Shown here: piece by piece, positions 8,379-16,771 of the stretch
Layout of the letters: every line of letters begins with the position of its first letter
How positions within the stretch are numbered: position 1 is the stretch's first letter
DNA from: Marinobacter oulmenensis
Lineage (GTDB): Bacteria > Pseudomonadota > Gammaproteobacteria > Pseudomonadales > Oleiphilaceae
Direction of reading: 5' to 3'
DNA: 64,000 nt
Assembly (NCBI RefSeq): GCF_014201735.1
Contig: NZ_JACHFE010000002.1
Coordinates: 558,001 to 622,000, forward strand
Notes under the pieces: model-generated
What the model was told of the DNA's origin: nothing
The model's database searches: none
What the model saw: only the letters and a program-made list of their open reading frames with translations
Position numbers and translations under genes: made by a program

Positions 8379-9818
8379 ATGATCCGTGTTCTCAAGAGTT
8401 CCTCGCTACTGGTATTGCAACGCCTGGCGCAACGACTTATCGGCATTGTCAGCACGATCATTCTGGCACGCCTTCTCACCCCCGAGGATTTCGGTATCGT
8501 CGCCAAAGCCATGCTGGTGCTCTGGTTCGCACAGACCCTCTGTGACGCCAGCACCGAGGCTTACATTCTCCAGCAGAAACGAATCAGGCGGGCTGACCTC
8601 AATTCATCCTGGACGCTGGACCTGATTCTGAAATCCGGGGCGTTTCTCTTCATGTGTCTGGCAGCCCCTCTGATCGCAAATTTCCAGAACCAACCGGAGC
8701 TGACGCTGATCATCGCTGTGACCGGCAGCACCATTGTCCTTGAGGCACTCAAAAACCCGGTGTTCATGATCTTCAAGCGGCGACAACGATACGAAGTAGT
8801 GGTCAAACTCTTTGTTGCAGCCAAGGTGGCTGCGCTGTTCATCTCGATACCGATCGCCTACATCTATGAAAGCTACTGGAGCATCATTCTCGCGCAGGTC
8901 TTCGCCGAACTCTTCCTGACGGTCATGTCCTACCGAGTTTCCGGTTACCGACCAAGCCTGTGTTTCCGGAAAATCCCGGAGCAGTGGCATTTTTCAAAGT
9001 GGTTGATCCCCCGGTCCATGCTCGGATATTTCCGCAATCATCTGGACACCTTGCTGGTCAGCGCGCATTACGGGCAGTCCGAACTGGGCGCATACAACAA
9101 CATGAAATATTTTGCCTCCATCCCCATGTTGCAGTTTCTGTCGCCATTGATGGAACCTCTGCACGTGGAACTGGGCAAGGTAGGAGACGACGTTCGCGAG
9201 TTCCGTTACCAGTCGGATCTCACCTTCCGCCTGATTGCGATTCTCGCGGCCACTGTGGTCGGTTTTCTCTATGTGACAGCCGAGCCCATCGTCCAGCTTG
9301 TACTGGGCGACCAATGGACACCGTTCAGCACACTCTTCAGTTACTTTGCCCTGCTGACCATTCCTTTTGTTTTTATCAACCAGTCCTTCCGGATACTGAT
9401 GGTGGCCAACCGGACAAACTATATTTTCATCTACGAACTGATCAGCACCACAATCATTGGCCTGGTCCTGATTCTGGCCGCCGACCTTTCCATTGAAAAC
9501 TTCATTCTCATCAAGGTGTTGATGGAGATCGTTCTATCCATTGCACTGTATGTCTATGCCTACCGCAGGACCATGGCAGCTACCCCTCTGGGTAATACCC
9601 TGTATTTCTCCGGTCTGTGCGTTCTCGGTGTAACCATCACCGGGTGGACGGCCGATCATCTGATCACCAGCAGCGGCACCCTTCCAAGCATCATCCTGAA
9701 TGGCCTGTACGCCGGCCTTTTTCTCATTGTGGCTTGTGGTGGTTCCTATCTGTTTGTTTTCGGCAGTCGGGAGCGCAAGCTGTTCGGCAAAATCAGTCGG
9801 TCGCTGCTACGAAAATAG
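8379..9818 (+). CDS. Wzx-like oligosaccharide flippase
   Basis: 479-residue protein with about 12-14 hydrophobic segments and the polysaccharide-transporter opening (SSLLVLQRLAQRLIGIVSTI, ILARLLTPEDFGIVAKAMLV). Members of this MOP/PST superfamily flip undecaprenyl-diphosphate-linked repeat units across the inner membrane. Together with the Wzy-like protein, chain-length protein and export lipoprotein of the opposite-strand operon it completes a Wzx/Wzy-type pathway. It follows the GT2 gene after a 73-base gap and is convergent with the acyltransferase gene. Confidence 0.9.
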   Translation: MIRVLKSSSLLVLQRLAQRLIGIVSTIILARLLTPEDFGIVAKAMLVLWFAQTLCDASTEAYILQQKRIRRADLNSSWTLDLILKSGAFLFMCLAAPLIANFQNQPELTLIIAVTGSTIVLEALKNPVFMIFKRRQRYEVVVKLFVAAKVAALFISIPIAYIYESYWSIILAQVFAELFLTVMSYRVSGYRPSLCFRKIPEQWHFSKWLIPRSMLGYFRNHLDTLLVSAHYGQSELGAYNNMKYFASIPMLQFLSPLMEPLHVELGKVGDDVREFRYQSDLTFRLIAILAATVVGFLYVTAEPIVQLVLGDQWTPFSTLFSYFALLTIPFVFINQSFRILMVANRTNYIFIYELISTTIIGLVLILAADLSIENFILIKVLMEIVLSIALYVYAYRRTMAATPLGNTLYFSGLCVLGVTITGWTADHLITSSGTLPSIILNGLYAGLFLIVACGGSYLFVFGSRERKLFGKISRSLLRK

Positions 9819-9822
9819 TCTG

Positions 9823-9839
9823 GGGTCAACTGCTGACCC
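9823..9839. terminator. Small inverted repeat at a convergent gene junction
   Basis: GGGTCA / TGACCC with a 5-base spacer lies across the junction of the convergent flippase and acyltransferase genes, partly within the last codons of the latter. There is no T-run on either strand, so terminator activity is uncertain. Confidence 0.3.
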
Positions 9840-10857
9840 TGACCGTCTTTGCCGGCACAATCCTGTCGCGGAGGCTGAGGAAGGGCAATTCCACTGTACG
9901 GTAGAGCACCTCAGCGATCATCAGGGACAGTCCGAAAACCAGGCCATAATAGATAAGAAACGGTACAGGCAGGTCCAGCCGGTTAATCAGGGCAATGGCT
10001 TCCGGATGCAGCAGGTACAAAGCGTAGGATCTTGTCGCAATATAGTGGGCACCGGGAATATGCCAGTACGCCTTACCGGAGGTTGTGACGGCAAACACGA
10101 GCCAACCCGAGAACACCAGCGCCCTCTCAATGATATCGGGATCCGATATCAACGGCAGCGGGACATAACGCTGGAAAAAATAGAGCGCAAACATAACGGT
10201 TGAAAGGCCAAACAGGGCCGCCGAGTGTTTTTCGAGAAACCGCCATACATCCACATGCTGATTTTTCAGGTAAGCGAGCAGTACTCCTGCGATACAACCA
10301 TCAATACGAATATGGGTCTGGTATTCGTTGTCATACCAGCCCAATAAACGAAAAATCCCCGGGGTGGCCAGAAATGCCAGCAAAATTGCCAGTCTGACAG
10401 AGGGTCTGAAACGCCAGATCAGGAAGACAACCGGAGCGACAAGCAGATAAAACTGCTCCTCGACCGCCAGGGACCAGCTAACGTGGAAGATTTCAAAGGG
10501 CTGGTTGTAGTTCTGGACAAAAACAAGGTAATCAAGCGGCAGATGCCAGTTTTCCTTCGTTATCAGTTGCTGAAAACTGACAAACCCCAGCACAGCATAG
10601 TAGGCAGGCAGTGTTCGGATCCAACGTCGGTACCAGAACCGTCGGATATCAATCGAGTTGGTATTGGCCACCTCCCTGAACAGTTGACCGCCAAGCAACC
10701 AACCGGACAAAACAAAAAACAAATCGACACCGATCCCTCCGAGTTGAAGTGGTGCCAATGAGGCCGGAGCGCCGAAACCCAGGATGATGTGCGCTGTCAT
10801 GACCAGAATGATGGCCAGGCTGCGCAAAACATCTAAAGAGGTTAAACGTCCACTCAT
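9826..10857 (-). CDS. Acyltransferase 3 (OafA/YrhL) family
   Basis: 343-residue membrane protein with about ten hydrophobic segments. Family features are visible: the N-terminal SLDVLRSLAIILVMTAHI with the conserved His, GGIGVDLFFVLSGWLLGG, and SWSLAVEEQFYLL. These enzymes move acetyl or other acyl groups onto periplasmic or lipid-linked sugars, so the likely role is O-acylation of the exopolysaccharide. ATG at 10857 is preferred because the family motif follows at once; an upstream GTG at 10881 is possible. It is the last gene of the minus-strand run. Confidence 0.9.
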   Translation of the reverse strand: MSGRLTSLDVLRSLAIILVMTAHIILGFGAPASLAPLQLGGIGVDLFFVLSGWLLGGQLFREVANTNSIDIRRFWYRRWIRTLPAYYAVLGFVSFQQLITKENWHLPLDYLVFVQNYNQPFEIFHVSWSLAVEEQFYLLVAPVVFLIWRFRPSVRLAILLAFLATPGIFRLLGWYDNEYQTHIRIDGCIAGVLLAYLKNQHVDVWRFLEKHSAALFGLSTVMFALYFFQRYVPLPLISDPDIIERALVFSGWLVFAVTTSGKAYWHIPGAHYIATRSYALYLLHPEAIALINRLDLPVPFLIYYGLVFGLSLMIAEVLYRTVELPFLSLRDRIVPAKTVRVSS

Positions 10858-10929
10858 CTGTTCTTTGCGTCCCTTAGGCACGGCAAGTCGGTTGTAGCCG
10901 GCAGCCCCCTGTACCCAAAGGCCATTGTT

Positions 10930-12162
10930 TTATTGAGTCTGGATTAAAGACGGAGGTTTGGGCCGGCTTCCCAACCCCAGGGAATACGCCAGAATAACGG
11001 GTGCACTTTCATAGCGGCTCTGAATCTGATCAGCGCGATTAAGCATCAGGTAAAGCCGGTTGGACTCCGAGCTGAAGCTGGCTCCAACGATAGTCTTTGG
11101 AACCGACGACTGCTCCTGGAACGGAAGCTTTATTTCACCGTATTCGTAGGGTCTGACCTCGTATGGGCGCCTTTCGCCCCGGGCTACGGCAGCCATCTCG
11201 TTGATATCAAAGAACCAGTAGTAATTATAGACATCGGCTGCCTCATACGGACAAGGGCCACCACAGAGGTGGCCGTTGTCCTGGGTGATCTTATAGCCGA
11301 TGCCGGAATTATGGCCTCCGGAGGTCCCGAATACGGCGTACGTATCTGTTTCAGGGACAACAAACCCGATATAGGCGGCGGAAACCTCTGTCCAGAGATC
11401 GTTCTGACCGGATTTATTGTAAAGATCCTCAGCAATAGGATTATCAATGGAATAGTCAATCAGTGGGAAAGCCGGAATCGTATCTCCCGGCTGACTATCC
11501 AGAACCCGCTTCAAGCTGACACCGAAGGCGCTGGGGCCCATTGAGCTTCTCGAATTAATGGCGTAGTTGCTGGCATACCCAAAAATCATGTCGCCTTCAA
11601 ACAGGTCCCGATAGGTTGGCGGCAGGTCTGTCATCCATCCAGCGGCGTGGGCTCTTGCCTCAAGCTTCAGGAAGCCAGTTACAGGGCTTTTCGACAATGC
11701 CGACGCATCTTCAATAACAAATGTGGTGTCGGTGTTATTGCCTTCACCATCGTAATACTGGATACCATTAACAATGAGCTTCTGATCGCTGTACCGAAGT
11801 CCGGTTATACGATTAATGTTATCGGGATTCCCCGTGGGCATCCTGTCCAGAAAGGTCACAAAAGGCTGCCGATTCTGCGCGATGGGGAGATCCGCAAGCT
11901 GACGGCTACCCGACAGCTTCGGCAAAGTGAACTCGGCGATTGCCTGGTGCTGCGAATGCCCTACCACGTAAATCGAATTTCGGGCCTCGGAAACGGTAAA
12001 GGTGCCCTCCGTGTAGGCAATGCGACTGTCGCCATAGGTTCCCAGAGAAATCCGTGTCGCGCCCTCGTAGGACAGGTCACTGATCGAAAAAAGCCCCTCA
12101 GCAACCGAGGTCAATGGAGCCCCCCAAACCAGCAGCAGGCCAATAAAGATGCTCTTTTTCAT
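10930..12162 (-). CDS. Secreted protein of unknown function
   Basis: 410-residue protein with a clear signal peptide (MKKSIFIGLLLVWGAPLTSV, cleavage near AEG). I do not recognise the family. The mature part has alternating strand-like blocks such as RISLGTYGDSRIAYTEGTF, NSIYVVGHSQHQAIAEFTLP and NRLYLMLNRADQIQSRYESA, which suggest a beta-rich, possibly propeller-like fold. It contains two close cysteines (LCGGPCPYEA) that could form a disulfide. ATG at 12162 is chosen for the signal peptide and the GGGAGAG ribosome site. It sits between the acyltransferase and the Wzy-like gene, so a role outside the membrane in polymer handling is possible but unproven. Confidence 0.75.
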   Translation of the reverse strand: MKKSIFIGLLLVWGAPLTSVAEGLFSISDLSYEGATRISLGTYGDSRIAYTEGTFTVSEARNSIYVVGHSQHQAIAEFTLPKLSGSRQLADLPIAQNRQPFVTFLDRMPTGNPDNINRITGLRYSDQKLIVNGIQYYDGEGNNTDTTFVIEDASALSKSPVTGFLKLEARAHAAGWMTDLPPTYRDLFEGDMIFGYASNYAINSRSSMGPSAFGVSLKRVLDSQPGDTIPAFPLIDYSIDNPIAEDLYNKSGQNDLWTEVSAAYIGFVVPETDTYAVFGTSGGHNSGIGYKITQDNGHLCGGPCPYEAADVYNYYWFFDINEMAAVARGERRPYEVRPYEYGEIKLPFQEQSSVPKTIVGASFSSESNRLYLMLNRADQIQSRYESAPVILAYSLGLGSRPKPPSLIQTQ

Positions 12163-12308
12163 GGTGACTCTCCCATGTCCAGATAGCAGAAAAAGTATAG
12201 TCAATGCCTCGTGTAATGCCTGTGTTTTCAGTCGGGACCGACACTCTTGTGTATATTTTTATCGAATGACAGCACCTGAGTTATACAGTCTCAGAAGGAA
12301 CGCCCTTT

Positions 12309-13586
12309 TTAGTTCTCCTGTTTGGAATCAACCCATCGCTCCCAAGCCACGAGATTGATCATCAGCATGAGATAGAACGGCTCAAAAATGACGAGGTCTA
12401 GAAATATCGAGCATACGAAAAAAGTCAGCACGGAAATCGAGGATGACAAAAGCACATAGCTTGAAAAATCCAGTGCCTCATACGCGGTGGCTCGCATTCT
12501 GCGAAACCGCCGGAAGACGGTGAAGATCAGTGCCAGGAAAAGTCCGCCGGTGATAACACCGGAATTAACCGAGAAATTCAGAAACGTATTATGGGCAACG
12601 TGTGGAGTTTCCCCCGGAAAGTGCGCCTGCGACGCTGCCTCGAATTTCTGCACCCCTGCTCCGAACACCGGATATTCCGGAATCAGTTTCAGACCCACGG
12701 TCCAGGACACAATGCGCGGGTTAATCGGTTGTTCCGGTTCAATGCTGGCGTGCTCAACCGTATCTGTTGCCCGGTTAAGCACCAGAGCCCCCTGATAGGA
12801 AATGAACAGCGCAAAGGATATGCCGAGGACCAGATTGACCTTCCTGGACCTCACGATGTACGAAATCAGCACAATCATGACGACGGAGGCAAGCAGTGCC
12901 GCTCTGGAACTGAACAGGATCAGGGAGTGCCAAGCAAAAATCACCACCAGGGCAAAAATGGCCTTCATCATCCAGCTTTTGATTCTGGGGAAGATCAGAA
13001 TCAGGAAAGGCAATGTCATCAGCACCAGAACAGACAGGGCATTTCCGTCAGCATAGGGGCTCAACCTTGGGCCGTTCAGACGGTTATTGGAGAACAGGTG
13101 CCACTGCTGGGTGAAGTAGGCGGAGTTGGACCAGTAGATGTAGTAGAGGCCAACCAGGACGAAGACGTAGCAGACATACTTCAGCGGCTTTTCAGCCCTG
13201 AAGAACGGAAGCAGAACAAAGTACATGATGAAGATTGAATTCATGGTATCGAGTACCACGCGCGGTGAAACTGACACCGCCGCATCCGGGAAGGATGACA
13301 GGAGATGGGAAAGGTGCATCCAGATCCAGATACCGATCAACATGTAGTTCTGGGGGCTTTTGTAGATGTCCAGACTGACCTTGCCCTGCAGCCTGGCGAA
13401 TACCAGACCGAGAATGGCTAGCCCCGCAGTAATCTTGTAGATAGGAATACCATCAAAAATCCATGGCCACAGGTACTGGGGCTGAAGCAAGCTGTTGAAT
13501 ACATAGGCCAGCCCCGATAGCCAGGGGGCAAAAAACAGAGACAGACCTGTGAGTACGATCAGCAGGAGCAGTAAAAGCCGGCCCAT
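12309..13586 (-). CDS. Wzy / O-antigen ligase-like membrane protein
   Basis: 425-residue protein with 10-12 membrane helices. It has the Wzy_C pattern of a large periplasmic loop between late helices, including RIVSWTVGLKLIPEYPVFGAG and an HNTFLNFSVNSGVITGG segment with the conserved His. This matches O-antigen polymerase/ligase proteins, and the XrtA context suggests the exosortase-associated O-glycosylation ligase or polymerase type. It would polymerise flipped repeat units or attach glycan to exported protein; which of the two cannot be told. ATG at 13586 is chosen because the upstream gene stops one base before it (TGACATG). Confidence 0.85.
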   Translation of the reverse strand: MGRLLLLLLIVLTGLSLFFAPWLSGLAYVFNSLLQPQYLWPWIFDGIPIYKITAGLAILGLVFARLQGKVSLDIYKSPQNYMLIGIWIWMHLSHLLSSFPDAAVSVSPRVVLDTMNSIFIMYFVLLPFFRAEKPLKYVCYVFVLVGLYYIYWSNSAYFTQQWHLFSNNRLNGPRLSPYADGNALSVLVLMTLPFLILIFPRIKSWMMKAIFALVVIFAWHSLILFSSRAALLASVVMIVLISYIVRSRKVNLVLGISFALFISYQGALVLNRATDTVEHASIEPEQPINPRIVSWTVGLKLIPEYPVFGAGVQKFEAASQAHFPGETPHVAHNTFLNFSVNSGVITGGLFLALIFTVFRRFRRMRATAYEALDFSSYVLLSSSISVLTFFVCSIFLDLVIFEPFYLMLMINLVAWERWVDSKQEN

Positions 13587-13587
13587 G

Positions 13588-14718
13588 TCAGTTCCCCTTT
13601 CCCGGAAGGGCCTGATCGGCCATACAACCGTAAAGCGCCCCGATCTTTTCCCGAAAAACATCAAGGGCGAAATTCTGCTCAACCCGCTTCCGGGCAGCCA
13701 TCCCCAGATGCTCCGTCAGAGCGGTATCTCCGAGCAATTGCGCGATGCCACGAGCGAGCTCGGAAGGCATTCGGGGCGAAACGAGAACCCCCGACTCGCC
13801 GTCGACAATCGCCTCAGGTATGCCGTTAACATCCGTGGATACAATCGCTTTTCCACAGGCCATGGCTTCGAGGATGGATATCGGGAAAGCTTCTTCATGG
13901 GAGGCGCAGACCACCAGATCAAGCTCGTTCAGGTAGTTCCGGACGTTATCGACCTGGCCGTGAAACACAACAACATCCTCAAGCCCCAGGTTGCTCACCA
14001 GTTCCCTCAGGGCAGGCTCCCGCGATTCACCAAAAAGATCGCCACCCAGAACATGAAGCCGGATGTCCGGGTGATCCGGTCTAAGTAGGCTGATCGCCTC
14101 GATCAGATCCTGGTGGCCTTTGCGTTCCTGGAGGTTGGCAATGATGCCAATGTTGAAAGTGGCGTCTGATAGCAAGCGGCTGGCAGCTTCAAAGGGCACA
14201 AAGCGTTGGGTATCCACACCGTTATGGATAATGTGGTGCTCGGCCCGGGGCAGTATGGCCCGTGTCCGGGGACGGACATGGTCGTGGAGGTCTTTGCTGC
14301 AATAGACAAAGTGGCAGGTCACCGGCTGGGTACGGAAAATCCAGGCCAGCGCACTCTCCTGCACCGGAAAATGAACGTGACACACCAACGGAATCCGGTA
14401 ACGGTTGGCCGCACGGATCAACGTGCGGGTCACAAACAGGTCCCCGGTGTGGATCAGGTCGATCTGCTGCTCTGCCAGAAAGCGGAGCCATTGCCGATGA
14501 CCGGCAAAACTCGCCAGAGGGTGTCGCAGGTCGGGCTGCCGGATGTCCAGTACGTGGGTACTGGCCCCCAGTGCCCGGGCCTGTTCCGGGAAGGTTCCGT
14601 CCTCCGGCGTAACCAGCAGGGGCTGGTCAGTTGCAGGATCCAGCCCGGCAATGATATCGAGGGTGACCCGTTCGGCACCACCGATCTTGCCAACATTATG
14701 AACATACAGCACTCTCAT
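13588..14718 (-). CDS. Glycosyltransferase family 4
   Basis: 376-residue GT-B enzyme beginning MRVLYVHNVGKIGGAERVTL. The C-terminal donor-binding half has the E-x7-E motif in CASHEEAFPISILEAMACG and VNGIPEAIVDGESGVLV. It is one of several GT4 enzymes likely assembling the repeat unit in the cytoplasm. The start at 14718 overlaps the stop of the upstream GT2 gene by four bases (ATGA), which fixes it; a longer frame upstream reads through the GT2 gene and is not credible. Confidence 0.9.
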   Translation of the reverse strand: MRVLYVHNVGKIGGAERVTLDIIAGLDPATDQPLLVTPEDGTFPEQARALGASTHVLDIRQPDLRHPLASFAGHRQWLRFLAEQQIDLIHTGDLFVTRTLIRAANRYRIPLVCHVHFPVQESALAWIFRTQPVTCHFVYCSKDLHDHVRPRTRAILPRAEHHIIHNGVDTQRFVPFEAASRLLSDATFNIGIIANLQERKGHQDLIEAISLLRPDHPDIRLHVLGGDLFGESREPALRELVSNLGLEDVVVFHGQVDNVRNYLNELDLVVCASHEEAFPISILEAMACGKAIVSTDVNGIPEAIVDGESGVLVSPRMPSELARGIAQLLGDTALTEHLGMAARKRVEQNFALDVFREKIGALYGCMADQALPGKGN

Positions 14719-15587
14719 GAAGGCGCTCCGGATGGCGATGCCAGCTTTTTGCCAAGCCGCCGGACAATCCTGGCGCGCAAAGGCGCGAGTTTCCCGAGCG
14801 AACGCAGGCTCAGCCCTTTTTCCAGAATCGTCCGATTGATCGGCTCCATCGTTTCGGGCCAGTCCACAAACGGCAGGGCATCCAGGTAAGGTTCCTGCAA
14901 CTGCCCTGCCTTGTAGCGGCAGATCCGGTTGATATAGAGCCTTATATGGTCCGGTTTCCACGGTTTCAGGCTTTCAAACCGGTAGCCTACACCGGCCACA
15001 AACGTCACTCGTCCCCGATAATCGTCTTTGGCGTATTCCAGATTATCGTTCACCAGCTTGGTGATCTGGGCATCGATCCAGCTCAGCCCCACCGGCAGCC
15101 GGATCCCCTGCCCTTTCAGGCGCTGCAGGAACTCATGGGTCAGGCCATAGAGGTTACCGAAGAGGCATGAGTATTGGGTTGCCAGCTCCAGATATTGCGG
15201 CGCATTCCTACCGGAGCACGGCAGGCCCGTTACCGCATTCATGCCCGGGGACTGTGTCAACTGGCCATAAAGCTGTGGAAACGCCCGGTCGGAAAAAGTC
15301 ACATCACTGTCCACGAAGAAGTGGACATCGGCTTCCGGCAAGTGATCATACACATAGGTATTCCACGCGTTGCACTTGTCGCCGAGAGCCAGTTCGATCA
15401 CCTGGTGGGGCACTTCCCAGGCCTGCATCGCCTGCCGGGCTACATCGGCGGTTTTGTCGGTACAGCCGTTCGCCACAACGGTCACCTTAACCAAAGCGTC
15501 GTCGGTTGCAGCCCGGATGCTGGCCAGGGTTTGGCCGAGGTTGGCTTCCTCGTTAAAGGCAAAGGTGACGACGGAATAACCTGCCAT
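14715..15587 (-). CDS. Glycosyltransferase family 2
   Basis: 290-residue GT-A enzyme. It opens with YSVVTFAFNEEANLGQTLAS and has the acidic D-x-D motif in VHFFVDSDVTFSDRAF (about residues 90-105). It shares one base with the upstream gene (TAATG) and four with the downstream gene, so it is part of a coupled glycosyltransferase trio. Substrates are unknown. Confidence 0.88.
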   Translation of the reverse strand: MAGYSVVTFAFNEEANLGQTLASIRAATDDALVKVTVVANGCTDKTADVARQAMQAWEVPHQVIELALGDKCNAWNTYVYDHLPEADVHFFVDSDVTFSDRAFPQLYGQLTQSPGMNAVTGLPCSGRNAPQYLELATQYSCLFGNLYGLTHEFLQRLKGQGIRLPVGLSWIDAQITKLVNDNLEYAKDDYRGRVTFVAGVGYRFESLKPWKPDHIRLYINRICRYKAGQLQEPYLDALPFVDWPETMEPINRTILEKGLSLRSLGKLAPLRARIVRRLGKKLASPSGAPS

Positions 15588-16753
15588 TAGCTGACACCCC
15601 CGAGTTCACGAAACAGCTCCTGCGCCTTGCGCGTGTGCGATGACCAGGTGAAGTTATCGAGAACGTGCAAACGGCAGGCATCGGGCTGAAATGCGCCCCG
15701 TTCCATGTCCCGCTGCATTGTGCTCACGGCCCGGGCGATGGTGAGAGGATCGGTGCAGTCGGCAATCAGCCCGGTCTGCCCCTGTACCATGGTTTCGGAG
15801 GTGCCTCCGGAATCCCCGGCAATCACAGGTTTGCCGCAAGCCTGGGCTTCCACCAGAACCATGCCAAACCCCTCGATATCATTGCCGTCGGTTCGGTTCG
15901 GCAAAATGAACAGATCGCATTGCTGGTAACATTTCACCAGGTCGCTGTCGTCTATATCCTGAAGGAACTGGACATGCTCCTGCAGACTCAGGCGCTCGAC
16001 CGTGGCCTGAAGTTCAGGGTAAGTGTCGCCCTGGCCCACAATGGCGTAGAGGAAATCCGGCACCTCCCGGATCAGCTCCGGGATCGCCTCGATCATTCGG
16101 TCGTGGCCTTTGCGTCGCTGAAGACGCCCCACCGTCAGACAGACAAAGCGCCCCTGCCATCCCGAGCGTTGCCGGAATCCGGTATCAGCCGCGACCGGGA
16201 TAAAGGTCTGCTCATCCACTCCCGGATTGAGCACCCTTATTCTCTCCCGGGGCACCTGCCAGTAATCCGTCAGCAAAGACTGGGTATTGAGGCTGTTACA
16301 GACCAGACGCTCGGCACCGCCCAGCACTCTCCGGACAATCCAGGTCAGTTCACGGCTGGTACGGGCAACCTCAATATCCTCGCCATGGACATAACACACC
16401 AGCGGTTTGCCAAGCAGCCGGGCCAGAATAAGCCCGATAAAGCCCTCCGGGATGGCCCTGCCGCAATGGATCTGGGCGAGATCCTTTGGCCGAAGCCTGA
16501 AAACACGCCAGAGCGTACGCAGATAAAACAAAAGACCGGCCAGATTCAGCAGGCCCCAGTGCCGGGAGGACAGGTTGATGCGTCGGATAACCTGAGGAAA
16601 CCCCGCATCCAGCTCATTATCCCGCCCGGTATCGTTGATACCGGTAATGATCGTCACCGACTGCTCCGGCAACCGCCGGTACAGTTCGTGAAACCAGCGA
16701 CCGCTGCCGCCGTGCCTGGGCGGGAAAATCTCACTGATAAGGAGAATCGACAT
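15587..16753 (-). CDS. Glycosyltransferase family 4
   Basis: 388-residue GT-B enzyme with the opening ILLISEIFPPRHGGSGRWFH typical of family 4. The C-terminal half has LTVGRLQRRKGHDRMIEAIP and the E-x7-E donor motif near DIEGFGMVLVEAQACGKPVI. Likely adds one sugar of the repeat unit at the inner face of the membrane. It follows the amidotransferase gene after 18 bases in the same operon. Confidence 0.9.
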   Translation of the reverse strand: MSILLISEIFPPRHGGSGRWFHELYRRLPEQSVTIITGINDTGRDNELDAGFPQVIRRINLSSRHWGLLNLAGLLFYLRTLWRVFRLRPKDLAQIHCGRAIPEGFIGLILARLLGKPLVCYVHGEDIEVARTSRELTWIVRRVLGGAERLVCNSLNTQSLLTDYWQVPRERIRVLNPGVDEQTFIPVAADTGFRQRSGWQGRFVCLTVGRLQRRKGHDRMIEAIPELIREVPDFLYAIVGQGDTYPELQATVERLSLQEHVQFLQDIDDSDLVKCYQQCDLFILPNRTDGNDIEGFGMVLVEAQACGKPVIAGDSGGTSETMVQGQTGLIADCTDPLTIARAVSTMQRDMERGAFQPDACRLHVLDNFTWSSHTRKAQELFRELGGVS

Positions 16754-16771
16754 ATCCGACGTCTGTTCCTG

